In this document: positions 36,093 to 48,498 of the stretch, in pieces
Numbering within the stretch: the stretch's first letter is position 1
Layout of the letters: each line of letters starts with the position of its first letter
Source: Ceratothoa steindachneri
Lineage: Eukaryota > Arthropoda > Malacostraca > Isopoda > Cymothoidae
Direction of reading: 5' to 3'
NCBI GenBank assembly: GCA_963969495.1
Contig: OZ018321.1
Span: 190,782,985-190,846,984 of the forward strand
Length of the DNA stretch: 64,000 nucleotides
Translations under genes and position numbers: made by a program
The notes under the pieces: model-generated
What the model was told of the DNA's origin: nothing
Database searches by the model: none
The model's input: only the letters and a program-made list of their open reading frames with translations

Positions 36093-37317
36093 CAAAGTTT
36101 CATTTTACAAAACTTGAAGGTTTGTACTATTCATTGTATTCAATGGAATCACAGTCGGCCTCAACCACGGCTACCAAGCGGCGTCAGTACCTGCTGCCTG
36201 CTTTCTCGACGATCTCTCTTTTTAGCTGAGTGAAAACAGTAGTGATCCTTCACCTTAGATCCAACTTGCTTGATCAAGGGGACCTATTGGCTTGTCTCTC
36301 TCAAACACGCTCCACAAATAAGGGTCGACCGGGTTTTAGTCTGGGAAGTTGAGAGATCAGATTTTCGGCGTGATGTGGTCAAAGAAATTTTCTGCCAGCC
36401 AAGACCGAGTCTCTTAATTGTGTGGCATGATGCTGATTCCTGCTGTCACACAAACGGCCTCCCAGGGGTAACGTCCTGGATCAAGGGCAAAACAAACTCC
36501 TCCAGGTACGTAAGGTAGCCATCCTATTGAATCTGAGGCCCTTCGGGATAATGAACGGGGGCATAACGTGCCCCTGACTACCGACCACCACGAATAGCAT
36601 GAGGTGGACTGAGAACTAGGTTTCCATGACTTTTGGTACATCTTCGTCGAACAAAGAAAAGCACCTATTGTTTTGCAAGCTCTCCATCTTGTCCTGGGAG
36701 AATTACTTCTAGCCTGAGTATAATAAGAGCAAGCCAGGCTTGAAGGGATGCTACAGTTTCTCCACAAGGTTGGCAGCACGTTCCTTCCTTTTGTCTTTCA
36801 TCTTCTGCGACAGAGGCTGTTCTTTTCTCATCTTTAATGAAGAGTAGCGGATGCCCGCATGCACTCACTGGCTCGTGAAAGAATGATATTCTCTTCTCCC
36901 TGTCTATGTAGTATGTACCTCAATGACTTGCTGGGATAGTTGTCAATGATGGCATGGCTGTCTGCGACAAATTCGGGTGTTCTTTCTGTATCAGAACGCT
37001 TAAAGTGGGGATTTCCGAGCCGCCGTACCCTCATAATCACAGCCTGGCTCATCTGACTCTTTCCCGATCCTCTGCACCGTCCTCAGATTGACATCCATGC
37101 ACTTGGAGATCTTCGCATTGGAGCTCCCAGTGTGAACCCCCTCCCAAAAATAGAGCTTGCCTTTCCATTTTTTTAGGATTAAATTCAGCCAGGGCATTGC
37201 TTCTTTCACATACGATGCACAGCAGAGTCTACTATGATAGGAAAAAGGGAGAACAAACGCTAGACAACACGCATCCGCGGAATTCAGAGTTGCCAACGGC
37301 GACAAATTACCCACCAC

Positions 37318-37319
<2 letters not shown>
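36090..37319 (-). mobile_element. maT-type (DD37D-like) Tc1/mariner remnant
   Basis: Minus-strand frames give, in order, a helix-turn-helix SNAKISKCMDVNLRTVQRIG (about 37120-37060), a middle domain with KSLRYILHRQGEENIILS (36945-36890), then FSQDKMESLQNNRCFSLFD and VMETQFSVHLMLFVVVGSQG and PPFIIPKGLRFN (about 36700-36530), a corrupted second-Asp region near 36440-36420, and DHITPKI...NPVDPYLWSVFE with the final acidic site (about 36400-36300). This matches the maT-like transposases common in arthropods. Stops and frame changes throughout. It fills exactly the space between two (TA)n arrays; terminal repeats are not obvious. Confidence 0.7.

Positions 37320-37393
<74 letters not shown>
37320..37393. 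repeat. (TA)n microsatellite
   Basis: TA run, right neighbour of the maT-type element. Confidence 0.96.
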
Positions 37394-37396
<3 letters not shown>

Positions 37397-40300
37397 ATAT
37401 CCACATGAAAATGAGATATTTCCAAGTACTTTATTCAGTTTATTCTCAAGAAATCTATAAGAAAATAAGAAAACTAGATATAAATAAATCAAATGATGAA
37501 GCACCGACTATTAAACAAAAAATTCACCAATGTGGGAAAGAGCCTTAAGGGACTGTCAAATCATTCAGAGATAGCGAGTTCAAACCAAGAAGCGACGACG
37601 GAAAAAAAACAGCACCGGGCAATATATGTATAGATGAAAGCAAGAGATATATTAAGTGAGAACGGTGGGTGAAGAAGAGATGTGAAGGAAAAAAGAAAGA
37701 GGGAGAGAGAGAGAGAACAAAATTGTAATCACCAACAAAACTAGACATAAGATAAATAAAAATAATGGATTAAAAAATTGAAATTTAAGAATAATTTCTT
37801 TATAGATTTTTTTTTTATAATAGGATTAATTTTAAAAAGTATGTGTGAGTGAATCCTTCATGTACCCACCCTTCCACTAATCCGCTAAACGTTTCGGAGC
37901 TGTTTAATCTGTTCCTTTCATCCAAGCTTCTACTTCTTTACCCTTTTCTCCATCGAAGATCTTCACAATCACTTTCCTTTCTCTTCTGCCAAATTTAACT
38001 AGAGCAAGTTGGCGGCCATCTGGCTGCGCTCAGAGCCTCGCCATTTCTCTTCAGTTTTCTTTATGAGGTCTCGTTTCGTCCAGATGGCGCTTGGTACTGT
38101 AGCGCTGTGGCACCTGAGAGTCTGGCATTTAGCGACACTACCTTTTCCCAATGAACTCGTGGAAGAGCATCAAGCTCTCTGGCAACGACCGTCGAGAGAA
38201 AATCACTAGAAATATCCAAGTCTCAGAGACTTAAATGCAAACATAGCGATGCGTGAGATGATCAAAGTTGTCATGAAATTATAATTTATCATAATCATGC
38301 ATTCAAAAGGACCAGAAGTTAATTTCAATTATCTCTCTAAATAGACTTCGGCTCTCGACGCCTCTAAAGTTAATAAACACAGCATTTTTACAACTAAAGC
38401 GAGGCAGTTTATTTCTAGCTGTGTAATATTCTTCGTAAAATATCTTTTACCAGCAGAGCTGTATTCCCATCATTACGAGCGATATTACAACTTCCTTCCA
38501 TCCCCCGTTGATATCATCAGCTCCTTCTCGAGTAATAATTCAATTTCCTTTTTTTTGTCTCCCTCAGATATCAATGACGGTCCTCAGGGCGTCGCAGTAG
38601 CGAGGAATTCCTTACGTCGCCTTGGATGCTACTCACGCAAGGACGTGGGCCGGTTCTTGCCAACTTGGTTGTGGCGGAGCAGCATCTCCTTTAATCTTCT
38701 GCCTTAAGAGGCGAGGGGGTGGGGGGTACATGCCCTTTGAGGCCATGGGTTCGTTAGCATGTTCCTGTTTCAGGGAATTTGGAATACATTAAGTTCCCAT
38801 AGATATGAGAATAAATTTGTTATATTTCAATTCTGTCGTTCTTCTCCGTATTCTGTATTAATTAACTTCTATTTACTTGTTTCTCTCTTTTCCATGCTGT
38901 TCCTTTTATCATTTCTTCTGCATAGCGGTACGTTTTATCTAATTACTGACAATCTTGCCATTCTTTTCACTAGGCCAAGTCTTAGTGTATAAAGGTTTAT
39001 TCAGGGGAAATCGTCTGAAAAGAAGAGTAAGCCACATTCTCATTTTTGGCGATAAGCAATCTCCTTTTAAAGTTTCCCATGGCGAAAGAAATTGCTCACC
39101 TTTCAGAACCTGCCTGACATTTCATGATTTTCTCGGCCCCGTATCCATGAACGCGATCCAGACAAGGCCAAGGGTTCAAATGAGTAGGAAAATCAGGCCG
39201 ATGTGAAATTAACCGAAATCAGTCTATCTAAAGCCGAATGTCTCTCCTCGAGATTTGAATCCTTCTTCCCTCCTGCAATCGCCCTGTGTCACTTCATCTG
39301 CATAACGTATTAGTATCGTAATGGCTCGATAAGTTGTCAATTAGTAAGAAGGAAAAGAAAACGTTGTAAATATAACAGTCGAAAAGTAAATGGGTAAGCA
39401 AAATACCAAGCAAATAAAAAAAAAGGAATTGAAATAATTTAAGCATCGCAACTGAAGATGCATTCAAAAATAAATCTCGCATCCTCTAAATCAAGGTGCG
39501 GGGAAGCTTTACACCACCATGGTGAATAATGAGAAATTGTGCGAACGAAAACGAATAACTCTCTTTTTTTTCATTAGCTTTGCGCATATGTATGTTCAGA
39601 CTTAGCAGACTTATTTGACACCAAACAATGATTAATCACATGATAAAGAAGTGTGTGAAAAGTAAATGCAGAATTGTGATGCGTCAAAAATGAACTTAAG
39701 GCTATTTTCCAACTTGGTTTGTAGGCGATTAAAGGCTCAGGCGGGAGAGACCTCCCTACCCGTGCTCTAAATGCTGCGTTCGTGGGTAACGGTAACGGCG
39801 CATTTAACACCACCAAGAAAATGTTGCTGTTGTTCCATTGTTCCCCAGGACCAGATGGCACCACTTCGGAGAGGCAGGTAGAGCACTTTTGATCCTACAT
39901 CCACTGTTGTAGGACCCCGTATCATTAGCACAATGAAATGGGGCCACGCTTTCCGTGAGTCTGTCCTGAGGGACCAGGTCACAGTGGAGGGAGGATGTTG
40001 CATGCTAAGGGAATTTTATTTCACTCTCCCTCCCCGTGTTAAAGGTCCATGCGACAGCTAGGAAGTGGAAGTTGAATTTCAACTTTACCGTCAAGTGAAA
40101 TACACCCAAGTGGGGTGTTTAGACTCCGGATTGCATCCATGTGGAGTAGTAGTGTCGTGTCCACTTGGAAATGACTCCCTACTCAAAAACTCCTTTTCTC
40201 TTTGCCTACAGGGTGGATAAAGTTTAAAAAATACAGCCTTGCCTGGTGGGCTGCCACCCAAAGCAGTTCGTACAAAGGGAACAGACACTCGAGAGTACGA

Positions 40301-43113
40301 AGATGAGCCATGTGTTGGGGGGTATGGAATTCTTGATGACAGCAAATGAATCCCAGAGGCTGGATATCAGCTCGGAGTCCCTCATCCGCCGATTCCCGCG
40401 ATCCCGATCAAAGGCGGACGAGTAAATTATGATCACGGGCGAGATCGGAACTCATTCCAGGCAACGAGGAAAAGTGACGCCCATTCCCAAACGATGAACG
40501 ACATGCTTTGTCGCTGTACGAGGTCGTGGATGTGCATATTCTGCGGCTTACGCCCTTCCGTGTATGTGAACAAGAGAGAATATCAAACATCGAAACGCTT
40601 CTTTGGGGGAGGAGGGGGCTTGGATGCCCTCTGCGCCTGAATTGCAAGGTCTTCATGAGTCTCACACTATCCATTTACACACGCGCGCGCGCACACAGAC
40701 AGGAAGAATGTTGTCTGGGGCGAAGGATGCTAAGTGCCACCCAACTCGTCCACCCACTCATGTTCTCCGGGACGACACAGAACAGTCATGACTGCAGTGC
40801 GCAACCAAACCCCAAGATGTGACGAGATTCGGATCTCGCGTTAAGCTTTCAGTCCCAATGCGAGTGGCCTCAGCCGGTGCGAGTCAGTTTAGGATAAAAA
40901 AAAAAAACGGACTAAAACACAACAGCACGAGGCCACCCGCTGATAAACATTGATTTGTTACTGCATTTTAAACTTCATAGATTACTAGTAGAAAGATAAT
41001 GCATGTAACATCCCCATATATACTATAGGTTGCGTTGAGTTCGTAAAGGAACAATTTACTGAAGTATCCGAATATCTGTTTGCAACATCCCGGAATTCCT
41101 AGTTTGATTCGCGCGCTACAAAGCCGAGAGTTTTTGCCACGATAAACACGAAAATATGAGAGCAAAAGAGTTTAGGCAAAAAATACCCCTATTTCGCGTT
41201 GAATCCATTATTAACAACTTCTATCCATTATTATTATTATTATTATTATTAATGTGCATCAAAAGATTTTAAGCTTTGTTGAGAGACAAAATTAAGGTCA
41301 GTGATATTGTATCTCATTAAACTTCATGGTTAGAGGTTCAGCGTTGCCTTGACCCTATTAAAGAACGTAATGGGTGGGGGGAAGGCAACTCAAGACACGT
41401 AGTGACGTCATGAGTGGGAACCAATATGCCTCCGGCTATCGAAACGAGATCAATTATCGCTGCCTCAAATCAGCCATTATTATATAATAGATAGTTACCT
41501 TTATTTCTAACGATATTATTTTTACTCGGTAGTCCCATCCACCATATGAAAGTGAGACCCCATAGGATGTTATAAGAGAAGGGTGCTTTGTATGGTGTTT
41601 GGTGGGGCAGCCGCTGCAGTGTTGTGATTTTAAACTTACGAGTATTAGATTAAAAGCAAAACGTGTGAGCTTGGTCTCAGTCCGAGTGATGAAAGACTGT
41701 GTGCAACCTTTCGTTTGCGAATCAAAACTGATAGTACTATTACTACTAGTAATAATAATAATGATGATTGATAAGAATATTCAAGGCCAATATGCCATCA
41801 CGGAGCAGTGCTTGCGAATGGCGCAGGGAGAAAACTGAAAACAAATACTTCTGCCGATCTCCCTACAAGCGTTTCGATCCACGATTTCTCCATCCTCACA
41901 TTTTCCATCCTGAAATTGTTTTAGGCATTCAATGCCCTCATCCTCCGAAATCTGGTCTACCTAAGGGTGCGAAGGAGAGGAAGAAAAGGCATAAGAAGGC
42001 AAAGGCGGATGCACAGAGCTACTGCAAACCTTATTACTTTTAAATGGTGGGACGGAGAAAGTACAATAGAAGCCTCGAGAAACATATATCCCTACAAAGA
42101 GTAATTGTACAGAATAGTACACGTTTATACCTTCCTGTAAGGTTCTTTGGGACTGAAGTTTTTAGAAAAAAACGTGTGAACACCGAAACAAAACCTTCAA
42201 AATCGGATAATAAATAGGTAGAATAGAAACACTAAGTTAGTGAAAGAAAGCGTAGAGAGGAGAAATGGTGAAAATTGCTACGAGGTGACAATGGGTGACA
42301 ATGTCACCCTCCCGTACCATATAATAATGGAAGACGTTGCACCGGTCTCTGTATACACTTGGTTAGGACGCCCTTATCGTGATAAAAGAGTGGCCATTAG
42401 TTTGCTCTAGCTCGGGGCATCATGGAATTACCTCGCTAACGATAATTAAAGACCCGTTGAATTCTTTAGCTCGAGGACAACGTGTTCATTTGGGAGAGGA
42501 AAAAATCTCTGAATTTACACAAATATTTGTTTACACAACCAACTGTAAAATTGACTGTAAAGGGGAGTGAGTAATCCCGGTTAATGATTTTTACGTCTTT
42601 TTTTTATACAATAAAGTAAAATCAAAACGGGCATGTCCATCTGAAATTCTTTGAAATGAGGTTTCGTAGAAAATGGTAAAATTAAGGGAAATAAAATACG
42701 AAGGAGTACATTACTTGAGCACATAAAGGAAAAGATTACTATGGGTCCCGAAGGAGGCGGGGGTACGCAATTTATTCTAAGCCAGATCCGCCTCTTTTCG
42801 CTTACTAAGTACAAGGCGTGCTCATTGGGTGCGTGAGAGGAGGAAGGACGAAGAAATGGGAAATAAATAAACAGGAAATCGTTAATAAAGGAGCGAGGTC
42901 TCATTTAAGAAATTTCACGAACATTCATTAATAAATACTCTCAGTCGGGATGTGAAGTTTATGGATTTATTTTAAAAGAACAACGAAAACCCGAGGTTTC
43001 CCGGGGGCCCACGGAAGTCTGAAAGGAGAGAGTAATAACGAAGATGGTAAAGTTAGGGGGAGTTAGAATCGAACCTAACCAAACCGCACATATGTATCTC
43101 ATTAAAAATATGT
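37394..43113. other. Long interval without recognisable gene
   Basis: About 5.7 kb with moderate composition. Many short frames on both strands (for example 39574-40003 and 40091-40674, minus) lack domains. Small features: GA-rich run near 37697-37717, alternating GC then AC tract at 40681-40697, and a TTA run at 41229-41251. The 39700-40880 part is somewhat richer in G+C and could conceal diverged exons, but nothing can be named. Confidence 0.35.
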
Positions 43114-43634
43114 GTATAGGAAATAGAGCATTAATGATATATAGGAATTAGAATATTAATGAAATATAGGAATTAGAGTACTAATGAACTATAGGCATTA
43201 GAGTATTAAAGAAATATAGGAATTAGAGTATTAAAGAAATATAGGCATTAGAGTACTAATGTAATATAGGAATTAGAGTACTAATGAAATATAGGCCTTA
43301 GAGTATTAAAGAAATATAGGAATTAGAGTACTAATGAAATATAGGAATTAGAGTCCTAATGAAATATAGGAATTAGAGTACTAATGAAATATAGGCATTA
43401 GAATATTAAGGAAATATAGGAATTAGAGTACTAATGAAATATAGGAATTAGAGTACTAATGAAATATAGGCATTAGAGTACTAATGAAGTATAGGAATTA
43501 GAGTACTAATGAAATATAGGAATTAGAGTTTTAATAAAATATAGGCATTATAGTATTAAAGAAATATATGATTAGAGTACTAATGTAATATAGGAATTAG
43601 AGTACTAATGAAATATAGGCATTAGAGTATTAAA
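43114..43634. repeat. 25-bp minisatellite
   Basis: About 21 units of the form GAAATATAGGAATTAGAGTA plus CTAAT, with A/C alternation at the GGAATT/GGCATT position and ACTAAT/ATTAAA variants. Units are near-identical. Confidence 0.95.
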
Positions 43635-43827
43635 GGAATTTGCGATAACCGACGAGAGCTTTTTATCAGTGGAAAAAGTATGATAGAAGATCAGAAGAAA
43701 TAAAAATACAAATAGAAAGAACACGAATACTAAAAAAATGGTAAGGATAACAAAGAAAGCACACCGAAATGGGATAAATGTGGGAGGGAGAAATTTCACT
43801 TCAGCATTTCCGGAACAAGTAATCTGT

Positions 43828-46800
43828 AGGGAAGTTTTCTTTATCGGGATTTATTGGGAAACCTCTTTATCGGGAGTAATAGGAAAGTTATCTTTATCGG
43901 GATTTATAGGAAAGTTCTCTTCACGGGGATTTTGTGGGAAGACCTTTATCGGGAGTAATGGGGAAGTTTTCTTTAGTGGGATTTATTGGGAATAACTCTT
44001 TATCTGGAGTAATTGGGAAACTGTCTTTATGGGAAGTAATTGGGGTCATCATTTTCAGGATTTAAGGGGAGGTTCTCTTTTGTGGAATTTATTGGAAAGT
44101 TCCCTTTATTGGAATTCAAAGGGAAGTTCTATTTATAGGATTTATTGGGAATTTCTCTTTATCCGGATTTTTGGAAAGGTATCTTTATCGGGATCTATTG
44201 CGAACTTCCCTTTATCCTAATTTAATGGGAGGTCCTCTTCATCGGTGTCTATAGGGAATTTCTCTTTATCGGGATATATAGAGAATGTCTCTTTATCGGG
44301 GTTTATTTGGAAGGTCTCTTTATTGGGATTTATTTGGAAGTTCTATTTTATCGGGAAGTTCTTTTAATCGGTATTTATTGGGAAGTTCTCTTTTATCGGA
44401 AAGTTCTTTTAATCGGTAATTATTGGAAAGTTCTCGTTTTGGAATTTATTAGAAGTTCTCTATAGGGATTTATTGGGAATTTCTCCTTATTGGGATTAAT
44501 TATAAAGGTTTGGGGGGAAATGTATATTTATCAGGATATATTTGGAAGTTCTCTTTATCGGGGATATATTCAGGAGTTCTCTTGGTTTGAATTTATAGTG
44601 AAGTTATATGTATCGGGATTGATTGGGAAGTTTTCTTTATCGGTATTTATTGGCAAGTTCCCTTTATTGGGATTTATATGGAAGTACTCTTAATCACGAT
44701 TTAAAGGAAAGTTTTCTTTATCGGGAATTAATGTGAAATTTTCTTTATCAGGATTTAATAGGAAGTTCTGTTAAGCGGGATTTATTGGAAAATGCTCTGT
44801 ATCGGGATCTATTGGGAAGTTCTCATTATCGAGATTTATTGAAAAGGTCTCTTTATCGGGATTTATTGGGAAGTTCACATTATCGAGATTTATTGAAAAT
44901 GTCTTTATCTGGATTCGTTATGAAGTTCTCTTCATGGGGATTTATCGGGAGTTATTTTTATCGGGATTAATTTGGAAGTTCTCTCTATCGGGATTTATTG
45001 AGAAGGTCTTTTTATCTAGATTTATTAGGAAGGCCTCTTTACCAGGATTTATAGGAAAGTTCTTTTTATCACTAATTATTGGTAAGTTCTCTTTATCTGT
45101 ATTTTAGATAATTTCATTTTATCGGGATTTATAGATAATATCTCTTTGGGGGGTTTATTTTAAAAGTCTCTTTATCCAGATTTATTGGGAAGTTATCTAT
45201 TTCGCGATAAAGGTCTCTTTATCGGGATTTATTGGGAAAGTTTTATTGTGAAGTTCTCTTTATGAAATTTGTTGAAAAGTTCTCGTTATCGGGATTTAAT
45301 GGGAAGTTATATTTTGGGGGATTTATTGGGAAGTTCCCCTTATCGGTAATTATTCGTAGGTTCGTTTTATCGGTACTTATTGGGAAGTTATTTTTATCGG
45401 AATTTATTAGAAATTTCTCTTTACTTGGATTTATTGAGAAGGTCTCTTCATCGGGACTGATTTTGAAGTTCTCTTTATTCCGGTTTATCAGTTTGTTCTC
45501 TTTATCGGGATTCATCAGGTCGTTCTTATCAGAATTTTTTTTTAGTTTTATTTAGCGGAATTTAATGGGGAGTTCTCGCTATCGGGGTTAATTTAGAAGT
45601 TCTCTTTACAGGAATGTTTAGGAAGTTACTTTATTGGAAATTATTGGAAAGTTCTCTTTAACGCGATTTATTGGGAATGTTTTTTTGGGGGAACTCTTTT
45701 TGTCGGGGTTTATTGACAAGTTCTCTTTATCTGGAATTATTGGGAAATTCTCTTTATCGGGATTTATTAGGAATGTTTTATTGGGAAGTCCTCTTTATCG
45801 TTTTTTGGCAAGTTCTCTTTATCGCGAATTTTGGGAAAGTTCGCTTTATCGGGATATATTGGGAAGCTCTCTTTATCGGGAATTATTGGGAAGATCTCTT
45901 TGTTGCGATTTATAGGGAAGTTCTTTTGAACAGGATTTACGAGGGGCGGTCAATAAGTTTTGCAAATCGGTAGGGCAAAACAGAGGAAGGGGGATGGCTG
46001 TTTGTGGGGGTGTTAGGACAAGTTAGGACAAGTCAAGACCTGCAGCCGCACGCTCCTGCCTCGTCTATTTAAGAAGCAGTAGCTGATCGCAGATCGTCAG
46101 TTACAAACTTTTCAACAATGGAGAAGGTTGAGCACCGCGCAGTGATCAAATTTTTGACCAAAGAAGGCAAGAATGCAAAAGAGATCCATGAACGCATGGT
46201 TGCAGTGTACACCGACACCGCCCCTTCCTATGCAACCATTGCTCGCTGTAATAGGGAGTTCCGCCATGGTCGTGAGTCCCTTGAAGTTACCCCCGTTCAG
46301 GACGCCCGTCAGACGTGACCAACGAGGACAATGTGGCCCGTGTGGAGAGGATCATCGTCGAAAATCGACGGGTGAAGGTCGAAAAAATCGAGTGACAACT
46401 TGGAATATCACATGGAAGTGTCATCAACATCATCCACGACCATTTGGCCATGACCAAGGTCTCTGCCCGTTGGGTACCTAGAAACCTCACGACACATGAT
46501 CACATTTAACGTCGTCACAGTCCACAAGGCCAGAGTTGCACAAGCTGCCCTGCGCGGCTGCGGATTCGAAGAGCTCAACCATTCCTCCTACAGTCCAGAT
46601 CTGGCCCCTAGCGACTACATTTTATTCCGCCAGCTCAAGGCTGCACTGCGTGGACGCCAGTTTGGGGTCGATGAAGATGTCCAGCTCGCCATCCAGGAGT
46701 TGATTGAACAGCAGTCGGGAGATTTCTGGTTGGCGGAAATTCGAAGCCTCAGGGACAAGTGGCGCAAGTGCATTGAAGTCGAGGGTGTTATATTGAAAAA

Positions 46801-46926
46801 TAATAAAACACTTTTCCTCATATCTCGTTTCCTTATATCCGAATTGCAAAACTTATTGACCGTCCCTCGTATTATGAAGTTCTCTGTCTCGGAACTTAAT
46901 TGGAAGTTTTCTTTATCAGGATTGAT
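43828..46926. repeat. 27-bp minisatellite interrupted by a mariner
   Basis: Around 80 diverged units related to GGGATTTATTGGGAAGTTCT plus CTTTATC. The 27-bp period produces frames made of GFIGKFSLS-like peptides and their reverse; these are not genes. A 930-bp mariner (45940-46869) splits the array, and the repeat resumes at once on its right (TTATGAAGTTCTCTGTCTCG). Confidence 0.93.
45940..46869 (+). mobile_element. Internally deleted mariner, copy C
   Basis: 930 bp with ends CGAGGGGCGGTCAATAAG and CGAGGGACGGTCAATAAG (reverse complement of the right end) flanked by TA. Plus-strand transposase starts MEKVEHRAVIKFLTKEG at 46118, breaks by frameshift after FRHGRESLEV, shows a TGA in the HTH-linker region, and rejoins at KARVAQAALRGCGFEELNHS and YSPDLAPSDYILF (46496-46945 frame, of which the part after 46869 is flanking repeat). 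It shares the same internal deletion junction as copies A and B. It lies in the opposite orientation and in a different context. Confidence 0.92.
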
Positions 46927-47302
46927 ATGTCGGGCGCTTTTGTAGACGAAATACAAAATCTCATACAACTTTGGAGTCTTCAAATAAAAATCCCTTAAGG
47001 GGATCAAGGTTGTGTATTGTCTCTCTATATGTTTCTTATTCCTATGTCTGTATACCTATCTGTCTCTCTCCAACTCTTTCGTAGGCATAGAGAATATTAG
47101 ACCGGACTGCAAGAGCTCGGTTTCTTCTCGCCCGAGAGCAGAAGAGCGCGCAGTCAACATAGAGAGAGATGTTCAAATTTCTTCGGTTTCGATAACTTTG
47201 ATCACCAGACGTTTTTGTTCTTATGCCAGAATAGTACTAAGAACCACATTTGGAAGTTTGAACTTCAGGACTGCTTTGGTGAACCCCTACTTCACATTTA
47301 GA

Positions 47303-47620
47303 ATGGACCAAAACATTCAATTTACACTTGAAATTGAAGAAAATGGGACTCTTCCTTTTCTTGACCTTCTGATACATAGGACGCCATCAGGTTTTAAATA
47401 CTCTGTCTATCGCAAACCGTCTAACTCCAGTTCATATATTTACTTTTATTCCTATCATAGTGTTAAGTTTAAACGGTCTGTATTCACTTCTATGTTTTTG
47501 CGTGCTTTACGCTTTGTTAGTCCGGAATTTTTGGACAAGCAATTGTCCAATATTTTTGAAATAGGTAAGAAACTTTTGTTACCCTCGACAATTTTTGAAT
47601 ACTCCATTAAACTTTGCTAA
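47303..47620 (+). pseudogene. Penelope-like RT C-terminal part
   Basis: Reads FTLEIEENGTLPFLDLLIHR then FKYSVYRKPSNSSSYIYFYS, SVFTSMFLRALRFVSPEFLD. This corresponds to the segment after the YVDD box in the element at 5728-6426 (shared VYRKPxN, FYS, SMxLRALRxxSP). Motifs A to C are missing. The same frame runs upstream to 47012 but that part shows no RT similarity. A frameshift near 47600 separates it from the nuclease frame. Confidence 0.78.
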
Positions 47621-48092
47621 TAGAACTTTTTATACAACTGATAACCCACCGATTTTCAAGTACAAACATTGTCTTATCTTGCCATACTTTGAACCATTTT
47701 TTTGCCTCACCCGTATTTTTAAGCAACTTAATATCTCTGTAAATTTTAAATATGAATCCACTTTATATAAGATGTTAGGCCGCAATAACACAGGAAATAG
47801 AGGTGGAGTATATTCTAGAGAATGTTCTATTTGTAATTTACCTTACTTCGGGCTAACTGCTAAATCTTTATCTACTAGAATTTACCAACATAAGTATGAT
47901 ATTAGAAGAGGTGAAATAAACAGTGCTTTACTTTTACATTTATCTGAAAATAAACACCCCATTGACTGGAATTCGGCAACATTACTTTATCATTCCGCTT
48001 ATTTCACAAAAAGAAATATGAACATTTCCCCTGGCTTATTTAAACTCAACCCTTTTTTAAAAAAACTTGTACTAAATGAAATAACTTCATAA
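47595..48092 (+). pseudogene. GIY-YIG endonuclease of Penelope-like element
   Basis: 165-codon open frame; core GGVYSRECSICNLPYFGL followed by SLSTRIYQHKYDIRRG and a downstream ALLLHLSENKHPIDW with the conserved His region. The paired tyrosine motifs (GVY and YFG) and the Cys pair between them match the nuclease at 5205-5663. No internal stop, but the frame is separated from the RT remnant and lacks a proper start, so it is not independently functional. Confidence 0.82.
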
Positions 48093-48498
48093 TGTAGCCT
48101 GTTGTCACTCTTTATTAGTGTAATATCATTCGCATTGCCTCCCCCACCAAGTGTCTTTGTTGTTTCTGTAGATAAACTCTTAGCCCTAAATGTTTTTGCT
48201 TTAATGATAACATAGGCAAACAATTTTAATCACATTTTCTGCTGACTTAGATTTTTCTGCCAATTTTAATTCGTTTTTTTCATGCTGGTTTCAAATATAT
48301 AATCCATTTTTACCTACATGCTAAAGTTATTCTGTAATTTCTATTTTCTCGTTTTCCCGAAAACTGCCCTCCGGATGGACAGAGAGGGTGCTTGTAGAAA
48401 GCAAATACTTCACAGTACATAACAGTAAGATAGTAATAAGTGTTATTGTGCAAAATATTGACATTATTGTTTCTTTTTTCAGGTCGCATTTTAGAGTG

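Noticed and set aside
39574..40822. Possible gene in the mid-GC stretch
   Set aside because: Several overlapping frames on both strands, none with domains, codon continuity or splice structure I could support.
43738..45973. GFIGKFSLS-repeat peptides in several frames
   Set aside because: By-products of the 27-bp minisatellite; frames shift freely and units are diverged.
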